A DNA stretch of 64,000 bases from Flavobacterium suncheonense GH29-5 = DSM 17707 (GCF_000430025.1 NZ_AUCZ01000003.1:62001-126000), one strand, 5' to 3'; shown: positions 44,391 to 51,954, counted from the stretch's first letter. Notes: generated from the sequence alone by a model not told the origin. A program made the numbers and translations.

Positions 44391-44579
44391 CTTTTGTTCT
44401 TTATAAGAATTATACTCTTGCAAGAGTTCTTCTAATTTAATTATTTCTTTTTCAAGATAATGTGTTTTTACTGTATAAGACAGAACTGAAAATCTTTTAG
44501 GATTATTTCGAAATGATATTTGTATTTCTTTCAGTTCACTTTTAAGTGAATTTAGTTTTTCTTCTACGAATTCTTCCAT
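44382..44579 (-). CDS. Small coiled-coil hypothetical protein
   Basis: 65 aa, coiled coil in both halves (EEFVEEKLNSLKSELKEIQ, LEKEIIKLEELLQEY). The last codons form part of a terminator stem. Function unknown. Confidence 0.55.
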   Translation of the reverse strand: MEEFVEEKLNSLKSELKEIQISFRNNPKRFSVLSYTVKTHYLEKEIIKLEELLQEYNSYKEQKPR

Positions 44580-44596
44580 AATTATTTCAAAGTTAT

Positions 44597-44812
44597 TTAC
44601 AAGTTAGTATTTTTTAATGATTCGATTTTCTTTTGCTTCATTTCGATAATTCGGTTTAGCCGGGCAACGTCTTTTGTTAGTTCTATATGGCTCGAGAGGG
44701 TAAATAAAAGAACATCATTTGCATTTTTTAAACCTTGTTCCTGTGCAACTTGCTCCAACTGTTTTTTTTGAGTTGGAGTAAAGCTGCGTATGTAGGTAGA
44801 ATTCTTTATCAT
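44597..44812 (-). CDS. Small putative DNA-binding coiled-coil protein
   Basis: 71 aa from ATG 44812. A longer frame to 44935 runs through the 3' part of the next gene and is rejected. The N-terminal half (TYIRSFTPTQKKQLEQVAQE) looks like a ribbon-helix-helix or short helical DNA-binding unit, and the C-terminus is a coiled coil. Function unknown. Confidence 0.55.
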   Translation of the reverse strand: MIKNSTYIRSFTPTQKKQLEQVAQEQGLKNANDVLLFTLSSHIELTKDVARLNRIIEMKQKKIESLKNTNL

Positions 44813-44832
44813 GCTATTGAATAGTAGATTAT

Positions 44833-45189
44833 TTAAAGACTTTTCAACTGTTGATCGATAATTCCTTTGTATTTCTCTTTCACGAGGTACGTGAACGTAC
44901 CGTGTGCATCGTTTTCCACGTGGTACGTGCAGCATTTAAGTAATGCGACGGCCTCGAATGGCTTTAAACTTATGCTAAATCCTTTCGCCGGACTGCCTTT
45001 TGTAATTTTTAGATGAAAAGAATACCATAAGCGAAATGTAATGTCAATCAACATTATCAAGTCGAAGAATTGGCCGGCGAATTCCGGTTGTTTAAAGTTG
45101 GTAGAAATTACGGTGTTATACCGGTGTAGTTCTGATTGTAGTACCGAAAGTTCCTGTTCGGTTACTTTGTTTAATTTTACTTCTTTCAT
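44833..45189 (-). CDS. Hypothetical protein
   Basis: 118 aa with a helical N-terminus and an aromatic, beta-like C-terminal half (ITFRLWYSFHLKITKG). Two copies of GGTACGTG (44886-44893, 44922-44929) lie in its 3' coding region, the same motif that is arrayed at 49892-49965. The leader motif precedes it (45199-45212). Confidence 0.6.
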   Translation of the reverse strand: MKEVKLNKVTEQELSVLQSELHRYNTVISTNFKQPEFAGQFFDLIMLIDITFRLWYSFHLKITKGSPAKGFSISLKPFEAVALLKCCTYHVENDAHGTFTYLVKEKYKGIIDQQLKSL

Positions 45190-45245
45190 GGTTATTTATG
45201 GTTAAATGGTTGGATATGTATGGTTTTTTAGTTGTTAGCCGCGTG

Positions 45246-45938
45246 TTAGCGGTTATTCTGAAAGAATGCCTCTGCAAACCCAGCTGAACACATTGAACGA
45301 ATGTCAGCATCACATTTTATTTTGTCTTTTGCCCATTGCATTTCAGGTATCAAATCAACTGCTGATTTATGTAAAAATGCAAGTGCGGGTTTTGGCCGCC
45401 CTGGTCTTACATAAAGTTTATCGTTTTTAGGCACTTTATTCCAATCGGTATATTTCTTTGGAGGTATGTTAAAGTCACCCCATAAAGCCGTCTTTTTAGT
45501 CCAAGGGCTTCCATATTCCCAAGGCTGATAAACATACTTTGGTTTGCCTAAAAAATCTTTTAATCTACCGTTTGCAGGGTTCTCGATAACCCACCATTTA
45601 GGATTGGCTTCATCTATTATCCTTAAACAATGATTAACCATTTCCATACCTTTTTCATAATCTCTTATTTTATGAAATCCGTTTGCAGTTGAAAATTCAG
45701 TGCATACTGGGTTTGCTATTATTCCATAAACATTTGGTGGTGGTGTGTAATTTTCAACACCTATATCTTCGCCTATCATTATGACTTCATATTCATCTGA
45801 TAATTGGTAAAATAAACTGTCAGAACCTAAATCAGCACAAAGATGCAGTATGATTTTCGGAGAAGAACAACCGCTAACATCGGTTTTATGCAATGCCGAG
45901 TTATTATCTTTGTTTGATGCTTTGTTTTTATTTTCCAT
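45246..45938 (-). CDS. C5-cytosine methyltransferase-like protein
   Basis: 230 aa from ATG 45938. Motif I is LHLCADLGSDSLF (31-43), the motif IV counterpart is NPVCTEFS with C79 in place of the usual PCQ, and motif VI is ENP at 119-121, followed by a motif VIII-like TKKTALWG. The target-recognition region is very short. It is probably an orphan phage methylase that hides DNA from restriction; divergence at motif IV leaves activity uncertain. It is flanked by inverted repeats. Confidence 0.72.
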   Translation of the reverse strand: MENKNKASNKDNNSALHKTDVSGCSSPKIILHLCADLGSDSLFYQLSDEYEVIMIGEDIGVENYTPPPNVYGIIANPVCTEFSTANGFHKIRDYEKGMEMVNHCLRIIDEANPKWWVIENPANGRLKDFLGKPKYVYQPWEYGSPWTKKTALWGDFNIPPKKYTDWNKVPKNDKLYVRPGRPKPALAFLHKSAVDLIPEMQWAKDKIKCDADIRSMCSAGFAEAFFQNNR

Positions 45939-45957
45939 TTTAGTAATAATTTGAAAG

Positions 45958-46003
45958 TTATAGCAGTTTATTCGACACTGCACAAAGCCTTTTAACGTTA
46001 TAA
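45958..46003. repeat. Palindrome C between small genes, weak attC-like
   Basis: GTTATAGCAGT at one end and ACTGC...CGTTATAAG at the other form an interrupted inverted repeat with an asymmetric bulge. It resembles, less clearly, the two palindromes to its right. Confidence 0.4.
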
Positions 46004-46009
46004 GCCATT

Positions 46010-46276
46010 TTAGTAACCGACTGTATCTATTAAACTATCGGGCTGATTTTTACCTTCATATACAAAATCTGTTTCATTGTGCATATCTTGTATTTCTTCC
46101 ATACTATCAAGCCATTTATCAGCTTTATAGAAAATCAATTTATTTTGTGGAGTTGAAGCAACGCAAGCATTTACTTTTTCTTTTTGAAGTTCAACCAAAA
46201 GTTTAATCACTCTATCTACTTTCTTTTTTTGTGAATCATTCAATTTTTCTACATTATATTTACTTAAATCAATCAT
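46010..46276 (-). CDS. Hypothetical small acidic protein, cassette-like
   Basis: 88 aa, soluble, charged helices (VEKLNDSQKKKVDRVIKLL) and an acidic C-terminal half. Its flanks are palindromes A and C. No family recognised. Confidence 0.6.
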   Translation of the reverse strand: MIDLSKYNVEKLNDSQKKKVDRVIKLLVELQKEKVNACVASTPQNKLIFYKADKWLDSMEEIQDMHNETDFVYEGKNQPDSLIDTVGY

Positions 46277-46318
46277 TGTTTTTAAATTAATTTATTATGC
46301 CAAACACTAATAAAAACG

Positions 46319-46418
46319 GCTTATAACAGTGGTTTGGCAAAATACCGCCAACAAGCCTTTGTACTATAATTCAACATTTGTGCAAGACGGTACTTCGCCA
46401 AGCCACCAACCGTTATAA
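46319..46418. repeat. Palindrome A, attC-like, about 100 bp
   Basis: The left arm (46321-46348, TTATAAC then GTGGTTTGGC and AAATACCG) pairs with the right arm (46386-46418, CGGTACTT then GCCAAGCCAC and GTTATAA) with a few bulged bases and a variable loop. Outer cores TTATAAC/GTTATAA resemble integron recombination cores. Confidence 0.65.
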
Positions 46419-46423
46419 ACAAG

Positions 46424-46600
46424 CTATGTAAAACTTTTCGTAAAAACAGCTAAAAAATGTAAAAATTCCCACAATACGAAAGCAACAAAAAGGCATAAAA
46501 TACCTATTAATACTACTTTCAAATCCTCCAATAAAGCTTTATTGTCTTTTCGGTTTTGTTCTTCTTTTGACAAATCCCATTTATAATTTTGTTTTCCCAT
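46424..46600 (-). CDS. 58-aa single-pass membrane protein
   Basis: The frame runs from ATG 46600 to TAG 46424. A charged N-terminus (DLSKEEQNRKDNKALLEDL) precedes one helix (VVLIGILCLFVAFVLWEFL). It sits alone between palindromes A and B, as a gene cassette would. Function unknown. Confidence 0.6.
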   Translation of the reverse strand: MGKQNYKWDLSKEEQNRKDNKALLEDLKVVLIGILCLFVAFVLWEFLHFLAVFTKSFT

Positions 46601-46620
46601 ATTTATAAAAATTTAGCCAG

Positions 46621-46783
46621 TTTATAACGAAGGTTTTATGAAATGGCTGGTTAGTGTTTATTTGTAAAAATTGTTTTTCGTATTACTTCTTTTAAAAGAA
46701 GCTTTGTTTTCATATCTTTTCGCTTATTGGTTGTGGCAATTTCTAAAATTACGCCACTTCATAAAGCCTCGGAAACGTTATGC
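46621..46783. repeat. Palindrome B, attC-like, about 160 bp
   Basis: The left arm TATAACG...GGTTTTATGAAATGGC (46623-46646) pairs with the right arm GCCACTTCATAAAGCC...CGTTATGC (46753-46783). The stop codon of the 46778-46996 gene lies inside the outer core. Confidence 0.65.
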
Positions 46784-46996
46784 GTTAGATTTTGAAAAGA
46801 ATTTGCTTTTAAAATAGTAGTAATACAAAACTGAATATGTGATACTTATACCAAAAAAAAATGCTGTAAAACCTATTGCATCCGCTTTTTTCTCATTGTC
46901 TATTACAATGCTTGCAAAGAACAAACAAGCAAAAAAACACCATATCCAAACAAATAAAGCTGTCGCTAATAAAAAACCAATTGTTATTTTTTTCAT
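46778..46996 (-). CDS. Small two-pass membrane protein
   Basis: 72 aa with two hydrophobic segments (ITIGFLLATALFVWIWCFF, AIGFTAFFFGISITYSVLY). The stop lies in the core of palindrome B. Function unknown. Confidence 0.6.
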   Translation of the reverse strand: MKKITIGFLLATALFVWIWCFFACLFFASIVIDNEKKADAIGFTAFFFGISITYSVLYYYYFKSKFFSKSNA

Positions 46997-47004
46997 AATG
47001 TGTT

Positions 47005-47226
47005 TTATTTTACTTCATAAATCAAAGCCCCATTTTCATAGAACCGGATTACGTTAACCAACTCCATTTTTAAGGTTTTAGGAATTCTTTTTAGCATGCC
47101 CTCGATAATTTTAATCGAGGGCTTTGCATTTTCCTGAATTGGAGAATAGAAAACTGGGTTTTCGTGGCCGTGCTTAGTAAGGACCACCATCCGGATTTTA
47201 CTTTTTTCTTTCTGATAGAACGGCAT
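47005..47226 (-). CDS. Hypothetical protein
   Basis: 73 aa, basic N-terminus and a helix followed by beta strands (LVNVIRFYENGALIYEV). It overlaps the upstream membrane gene by 29 bases in another frame. Function unknown. Confidence 0.55.
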   Translation of the reverse strand: MPFYQKEKSKIRMVVLTKHGHENPVFYSPIQENAKPSIKIIEGMLKRIPKTLKMELVNVIRFYENGALIYEVK

Positions 47227-47497
47227 CTTTTTTGGCTTTTTTAAGTTTTTGCTTCATTTCACGGTATTGTGCATTAGCCTGTTCCTGTGTTACTGCAAAC
47301 ACTTTCACGCGGCCATGCTCGTAAAAAAATGGCCGGTTCCCTTTTTTAATTAACTCCTTTTCTTTTTCGTCATACGCCTCAGCTTGCTTTTTTTTACGCA
47401 GTTTTAATAAGTACGGTATTCCGAACGTGCGTAAAACAAGTAAGATAAAAAGTGTTGCAAAAAAATAGGATGCGCCTGTGATGAATTGTAAATACAT
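47198..47497 (-). CDS. Small membrane protein with charged coiled tail
   Basis: 99 aa. N-terminal helix (ITGASYFFATLFILLVLRTF), then a long Lys/Glu-rich coil. It is preceded by the conserved element leader (47505-47520). Possibly a holin-like or membrane-assembly protein; not assignable. Confidence 0.6.
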   Translation of the reverse strand: MYLQFITGASYFFATLFILLVLRTFGIPYLLKLRKKKQAEAYDEKEKELIKKGNRPFFYEHGRVKVFAVTQEQANAQYREMKQKLKKAKKDAVLSERKK

Positions 47498-47519
47498 GGT
47501 TTTTGTTGTTTAATGGTTA

Positions 47520-48299
47520 TTAATTGTTGAATTGTAATTGAATTTGAGATAATTCGTAATTGGTTATCAGAATTTCTGTTTTTCTGTTTTTAATATTGGC
47601 TCTTTCACCAATAGTTATTATGTTTAGGCCTCTTTTTTTCGCTTCAGAAACAACAAACGGGTGGTTAAATTCAGACATAGCAGATTTAATACCGCAGTTT
47701 ACCATTAAATCAAGGCAATCAATCGTATCTTTTTGGGTCCATTTTGGAACGTTGTAGACATATTCTGTTTCATGATAAATCGGATCAAGAAATATGAAGC
47801 AGTTTTCTTTATCATTCAGACCTTTTGAGAAACTAATACATTTCAAAACATCTCTAAAATCTCTATTAAGAATTTTACAATCAGTTAAATGATTGAATGT
47901 GGAATCAATGTTTTTTAAAAGAGTTTGTTTTGCGTTGTCTAAACCAACTCTTAAAGTATCTCCTTTTCCCAAGTAGGTGAAATTTGACAAAAAAAGAAAT
48001 CGTATAGCTTTTTTAATTGGTTCAGTTTCTTGGTTTTGTTTCCAATATTTAATCAACCCTTCAGATATCGGTAAAATTTCAATTTGTTTGATTAATTCTG
48101 CTTTATGATTTTGAACAATCAAGTAAAGATTTGTAACATCATTGTCAAGGTCATTTAATATTGAATACTTTGGTTTTGGAAGATAAAAATACGATCCACC
48201 CGCCCCAAAAAAAAGCTCAATTCTCAAACGATGTTCAGGAAAATAAGAAGCAATTTTTTTGATTATTCGACGTTTATTCCCCATTCTTGTAAGTATCAT
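47520..48299 (-). CDS. D12-class adenine-N6 DNA methyltransferase (Dam-like)
   Basis: 259 aa from ATG 48299, which overlaps the stop of the upstream gene by one base. Motif I is FFGAGGSYF (near 31) and the catalytic motif is DPIY (near 172) in place of DPPY. Helical target-recognition segments lie between. These phage methylases protect DNA from host restriction or regulate timing. No cognate restriction enzyme is present. Confidence 0.85.
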   Translation of the reverse strand: MILTRMGNKRRIIKKIASYFPEHRLRIELFFGAGGSYFYLPKPKYSILNDLDNDVTNLYLIVQNHKAELIKQIEILPISEGLIKYWKQNQETEPIKKAIRFLFLSNFTYLGKGDTLRVGLDNAKQTLLKNIDSTFNHLTDCKILNRDFRDVLKCISFSKGLNDKENCFIFLDPIYHETEYVYNVPKWTQKDTIDCLDLMVNCGIKSAMSEFNHPFVVSEAKKRGLNIITIGERANIKNRKTEILITNYELSQIQLQFNN

Positions 48300-50056
48300 T
48301 AACAAAGATTTTTAGTTGAAAACTGGTTTAATCGTTCCGAAACTTTTGCGCGGAAATTGCTTGGTAAATTGTTATGAACGTAGTCTATCAATTCATTAAG
48401 CGTAATACGGTTGTTAAGGAACTGTTTTAATTTCAAATCGAATTTTTTTGCGTGATTTATACGCTCTTTTCGCTGTTTTGCAGTGCGGTTTACTTCAGCT
48501 TCTTTGGCTTTAACTTCTTCTTGATACTTTTTGTGTTTTAGCCATGCTTTTCGAGTGTATTCAAAACCAATTTCTTTCGCATCGGTACGGGTTAAGTCAA
48601 AATAATTACCCGGATATAGCGTTTTTACTTCCGATTTTGCAAACCATTTGTGCGCATGGTTCAATCTCCAACGGTATTCCTGTAATTTGTCCACCATTAG
48701 TTCTTTGTGGTACAAACCGTTGTGAGCTTTCAGTTTGTTTTGCATCCAAAAATTGATTGCTTTTTTCCAGCTTCCGGCAAATGGTGTCGCACTGCGGTAC
48801 AAACGAGCGGCACATTTCATAAATTCCTGAATAATTAACACTTGGAAATCATCCCGGCTCATGGTTCCGTTTCTTGATTCTGCATATAGGACCCGAATAT
48901 CGATCGGTACATGGTAATTAAATTCACCGGCGGCTAACTTTTCGGCCAACTCCTGATCGTGGAGGATTAAACTTTGCAGATTTTCCGAAGATTGTTTCGA
49001 AACTTTAACATTTTCAGCCGCGCCCCCTTGTGAAATCTTCTCACCTTGCACTCTATGCTCTTGTAAAAAAGAATTTAAAAATTCAGGCGCTTGCGCCGTT
49101 CCTAAATCAAGAGAACTGTTTTCAACATTCTCTTTTATTTTAATATTCTTTTTAATAGTTCTTGTAATATCATTGGTATTTCCAAATTCTTTTGACGTTT
49201 CGGGGCTAACTCGCTGATTTTCAGCACCGACAAAATTTAAAGTTTTGGCATCGAAAATCGATAAAATTTGACTGTTTATGTGCATTTTAACCCCTCTTTT
49301 ATGGCCTAAAAAGGTATATTCAGTCAGTACTCCGGCCTCTTCTAAACGGGATCTGTGGTTGCGAATGGTTTCGGTGCAAACGTCGATACTTTTCACGCCA
49401 TTGCGCTCTAAGCTTGTTACGTGGTAGCTGTTTACTTCAAATTGTTTAACGGGTTGCGGTTCTGTAATCCCAAGCTGCATGTATATTTGTGTTTTTGCTG
49501 CTAGTTGACTGGAATAAAGGTGTAGCATTTGCTGAAAAACAATTTCGGTAGCATATTTAACGGTAGCGATTTTCTTTTTCTCTAAAGTCAAACCGCGTTC
49601 CGTGTTGAATTCTTCAACCAGTTCGTTATATTCTTTGGCTCGTTTTGAAGCGTATTTCCGTTTGAAAATACGTGCAAATTCTTTTTGTACATCTGTTAGT
49701 GGTTCAGAAGCTATTGCGGTACGTACGGCTGCATTATATTTTTCGGTTTCTATATTGGTAAGTTCTACCTGATCGTTATAGGCAGCAATGAATAATCTGT
49801 AATTATCCATCGTATTTGCAAAGGCTTCCTGTGTTATATATGGCCAAATAGCGTAAACAGGACGTGAATTTTCCGTAGATGGTTCGAACGTGGTACGTGA
49901 ATTTCGCGTACGCGGTACGTGGTTGGTACGTGAGTGGTACGTGGTTGGTACGTGAGTGGTACGCGCGGTATTTTCACGTACCGGGTGCAGCTTTATGTTT
50001 CCAAACAGATCGTACGAAAACAGTTCCCCGGCTTTTTTTGGTTGGTTATCGTGCAT
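48299..50056 (-). CDS. wHTH protein, candidate replication initiator
   Basis: 585 aa. A charged N-terminus contains 11-residue repeats (HVPTTYHSRTN, HVPRTRNSRTT). A winged-helix domain is near 225-285 (CTETIRNHRSRLEEAGVLTEY). The C-terminal 200 residues are helical and basic. I see no helicase or HUH motif, so it is not a relaxase or classic Rep. The layout and the arrayed DNA repeat inside its gene fit an origin-binding protein. The leader motif precedes it (50064-50078). Confidence 0.6.
   Translation of the reverse strand: MHDNQPKKAGELFSYDLFGNIKLHPVRENTARTTHVPTTYHSRTNHVPRTRNSRTTFEPSTENSRPVYAIWPYITQEAFANTMDNYRLFIAAYNDQVELTNIETEKYNAAVRTAIASEPLTDVQKEFARIFKRKYASKRAKEYNELVEEFNTERGLTLEKKKIATVKYATEIVFQQMLHLYSSQLAAKTQIYMQLGITEPQPVKQFEVNSYHVTSLERNGVKSIDVCTETIRNHRSRLEEAGVLTEYTFLGHKRGVKMHINSQILSIFDAKTLNFVGAENQRVSPETSKEFGNTNDITRTIKKNIKIKENVENSSLDLGTAQAPEFLNSFLQEHRVQGEKISQGGAAENVKVSKQSSENLQSLILHDQELAEKLAAGEFNYHVPIDIRVLYAESRNGTMSRDDFQVLIIQEFMKCAARLYRSATPFAGSWKKAINFWMQNKLKAHNGLYHKELMVDKLQEYRWRLNHAHKWFAKSEVKTLYPGNYFDLTRTDAKEIGFEYTRKAWLKHKKYQEEVKAKEAEVNRTAKQRKERINHAKKFDLKLKQFLNNRITLNELIDYVHNNLPSNFRAKVSERLNQFSTKNLC
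49881..49982. repeat. GGTACGTG array with 11-bp period inside the initiator-like gene
   Basis: GGTACGTG occurs at 49892, 49914, 49925, 49936 and 49947, with GGTACGCG at 49958, all in an 11-bp register. An inverted CACGTACC follows at 49975-49982. Both the DNA and the encoded 11-residue repeats keep the register, since 33 bp is three DNA units. Confidence 0.85.
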
Positions 50057-50075
50057 GGTTTTGGTGGTTAAATGG

Positions 50076-50399
50076 TTATTGCAGTGGTTCTTTCTCTAGT
50101 CTGCTGATGGTTCGGTTTAGGTGGGAAATTCTATTAGTAAAGACCTTTGGATTAGATGGATTACCATCGAAAGTTGGATACCAAGTAACAATAAAAAATT
50201 TCTTAACTTCTAAATCCTTTTGTAATTCATTTAGGATTATTTTTTGTTCTAAAGTTGTTAAAGAACTAAACTCTAACCAATGACAAAAACCGTATTGTGT
50301 GCTATTTGCTTCAGCCGTGTTTATTGATTTTGTCCTTTCTGAATCTCTCCAGTCCACAAGCATACTTTTAAGTACTTTTACGATTTGCTGTTTTTCCAT
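50076..50399 (-). CDS. Hypothetical protein
   Basis: 107 aa, charged and soluble (FSSLTTLEQKIILNELQKDLE). The stop overlaps the leader motif of the downstream initiator-like gene. Unknown function. Confidence 0.55.
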   Translation of the reverse strand: MEKQQIVKVLKSMLVDWRDSERTKSINTAEANSTQYGFCHWLEFSSLTTLEQKIILNELQKDLEVKKFFIVTWYPTFDGNPSNPKVFTNRISHLNRTISRLEKEPLQ

Positions 50400-50411
50400 C
50401 TTCGTAAATCT

Positions 50412-50714
50412 TTAGTTTAACAATGCTTTACTTGGTTCTACACAAATAAACATGAACCGACATAATGGGTCGACAAGTTTCATAGGGATTTGAAATTGAA
50501 AAGAGTTGAAAATTTCTAAAATGGTATTAACTTCCATTTGCAAATCTTCATCAAAACGGAAAGCAATAAAGTTTTGACCATCAAATTGAATATAATCAAC
50601 AGAGGCAACACAAAGGTAATTCGTTGCTAATTCAACAGGTTGTTGCAATAAGATTGGTAGTTTGTCAAGCGTAGGACGTTTACCCACTTCTTGAATGGTA
50701 ATGGTTTTTTGCAT
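50412..50714 (-). CDS. Hypothetical protein
   Basis: 100 aa, mixed alpha/beta (VASVDYIQFDGQNFIAFRF). The leader motif GTGGTTAAATGGTT lies at 50721-50734. Unknown function. Confidence 0.55.
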   Translation of the reverse strand: MQKTITIQEVGKRPTLDKLPILLQQPVELATNYLCVASVDYIQFDGQNFIAFRFDEDLQMEVNTILEIFNSFQFQIPMKLVDPLCRFMFICVEPSKALLN

Positions 50715-50735
50715 GATTTTGTGGTTAAATGGTTT

Positions 50736-50999
50736 TTACTGAACAAAGCGGTTAACCTTTGCTGTGATGATGTTTTGTCCCCAATGTGAAACGCTTTGTT
50801 TTACTTCTAAAATGTCAACTATTTCATAATGAACCCAAACACCTTTTTCTTTTAATTTGGCAACTTCGATTCTTGTACCGGGCTCAACAATTTTTTTATT
50901 GTCTATCCGGAATCGAATTTCCGGTTTAGCTTCAAACTCCTTTTCGCAGGTTGGCCAAATGAGTAATGTTACATCTGATCCGTTAGTTAATACTTGCAT
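50736..50999 (-). CDS. Small beta-rich hypothetical protein
   Basis: 87 aa with an OB- or Tudor-like rhythm of strands (EPGTRIEVAKLKEKGVWVHYEI). It overlaps the upstream gene by 17 bases. Unknown function. Confidence 0.55.
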   Translation of the reverse strand: MQVLTNGSDVTLLIWPTCEKEFEAKPEIRFRIDNKKIVEPGTRIEVAKLKEKGVWVHYEIVDILEVKQSVSHWGQNIITAKVNRFVQ

Positions 51000-51201
51000 G
51001 ATTAAATGATTTTACGGTTACTTCTTCATAAACTACATTACAATTATTGATTAAATCCAATTGTTCGCGGCCTATAATGTTGCGCTGTTGTCTTAGATAA
51101 TCAATTTGTACTTTTAAATGCGGCTCATTGTCATTTTTTACAATTTCACTTAGCGCTTCGATAGCGGTTGTGTAACGATTGTATTTTTCAAATAGTGACA
51201 T
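50983..51201 (-). CDS. Small helical hypothetical protein
   Basis: 72 aa (SLFEKYNRYTTAIEALSEIV), predicted helical throughout. Overlaps the next gene. Unknown function. Confidence 0.55.
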   Translation of the reverse strand: MSLFEKYNRYTTAIEALSEIVKNDNEPHLKVQIDYLRQQRNIIGREQLDLINNCNVVYEEVTVKSFNHASIN

Positions 51202-51354
51202 ACTCTAAAGTTTTAATTGTTTCCCCTATCAGGAGAGGGCATTGGCCGGTAACCAACCAGCCGCCCTCAACGTCAAGGCATCTGTGCAAAACCATTTGCG
51301 CTCTATATTTTACAGCAAGCTTTACTTTTTGGCTTACTTTTTGTTATCTTTGTT

Positions 51355-51447
51355 GTGCCGGGGTGGTTCCTGGCACACTACACATACCGTTCATGGTTTT
51401 GTGTGGTTAAATGGTTAAGCGGCGGGGTGGTACCTGCCGCTTTTTTT
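51355..51447 (+). ncRNA. Candidate small structured RNA with two hairpins sharing one loop
   Basis: Hairpin 1 (51355-51376) is GTGCC-loop-GGCAC and hairpin 2 (51418-51441) is AGCGGC-loop-GCCGCT. The loops are almost identical (GGGGTGGTTCCT and GGGGTGGTACCT) although the stems differ. Hairpin 2 ends in seven T residues, and TATCTTTG sits at 51345-51352. A plus-strand transcript is possible; the -33 element is poor. Confidence 0.4.
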
Positions 51448-51451
51448 GGTT

Positions 51452-51673
51452 TTAATGGTTAGCGGCTTTAATTCTATTTTTTTTTCGGTCATTTAAAAGT
51501 TTCCAAACAGCTTCATAACACTCCGCTTTTGTCCAAATTTCCTCTGCATTGTCTTTTTTCTTCTGCACCTTGGCTTCAACAGGCTTTTTGTGTTTGTTCA
51601 GCATTATAACAAGCCTTTCCAGTTCCGCAGGCGGAAGTGAATTTGCAACGTTATATACTGTTTCTGCCGTCAT
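51452..51673 (-). CDS. Small hypothetical protein
   Basis: 73 aa. An N-terminal helix (ETVYNVANSLPPAELERLVIM) precedes a lysine-rich middle. Unknown function. Second in the short leftward pair from the repressor junction. Confidence 0.6.
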   Translation of the reverse strand: MTAETVYNVANSLPPAELERLVIMLNKHKKPVEAKVQKKKDNAEEIWTKAECYEAVWKLLNDRKKNRIKAANH

Positions 51674-51689
51674 TTCTTACTAAACAATG

Positions 51690-51872
51690 TTAATTGGCAC
51701 GGTTTTTCGTATTCTTACGAAATACAATTGTTGAAATGCTCGAAGTTGACAATCCAAATTCGGAAGCAACTATTTCTAAAGTTTCATTTCGTTTGTTATC
51801 AGCTTTCAAAACATGGTAGCGATCCCGAATTTTTTGGTTTCGTTCGTCTATAAAATTTTTAACTGAGTTCAT
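51690..51872 (-). CDS. Small HTH protein, Cro-like or early regulator
   Basis: 60 aa with a helix-turn-helix (LEIVASEFGLSTSSISTIVFR) at the C-terminus. It is divergent from the XRE repressor across an 82-bp intergene that contains an operator dyad. The arrangement looks like a lysogeny switch. Confidence 0.65.
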   Translation of the reverse strand: MNSVKNFIDERNQKIRDRYHVLKADNKRNETLEIVASEFGLSTSSISTIVFRKNTKNRAN

Positions 51873-51899
51873 TTTGTTGTATTTTGTTACAGCAATATT

Positions 51900-51933
51900 A
51901 CGAATGAAATTTGAATAAACAAATAAAATTCGT
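51900..51933. promoter_or_regulatory. Operator dyad between the two divergent regulator genes
   Basis: ACGAATgaaATTTG (51900-51913) and CAAATaaaATTCGT (51920-51933) are inverted copies with mirrored conserved outer and inner parts and a six-base centre. The site lies 22 bases before the repressor start. Confidence 0.7.
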
Positions 51934-51954
51934 TTAAAAATAAATAAAATTTAG

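Noticed and set aside
49879..50283. 134-aa plus-strand frame rich in WYV repeats
   Set aside because: Antisense reading of the GGTACGTG array and the 585-aa gene; low-complexity artefact.
51168..51410. 80-aa plus-strand frame (CNDCIFQIVTYS)
   Set aside because: No promoter upstream and it overlaps the leftward gene and the hairpin pair.
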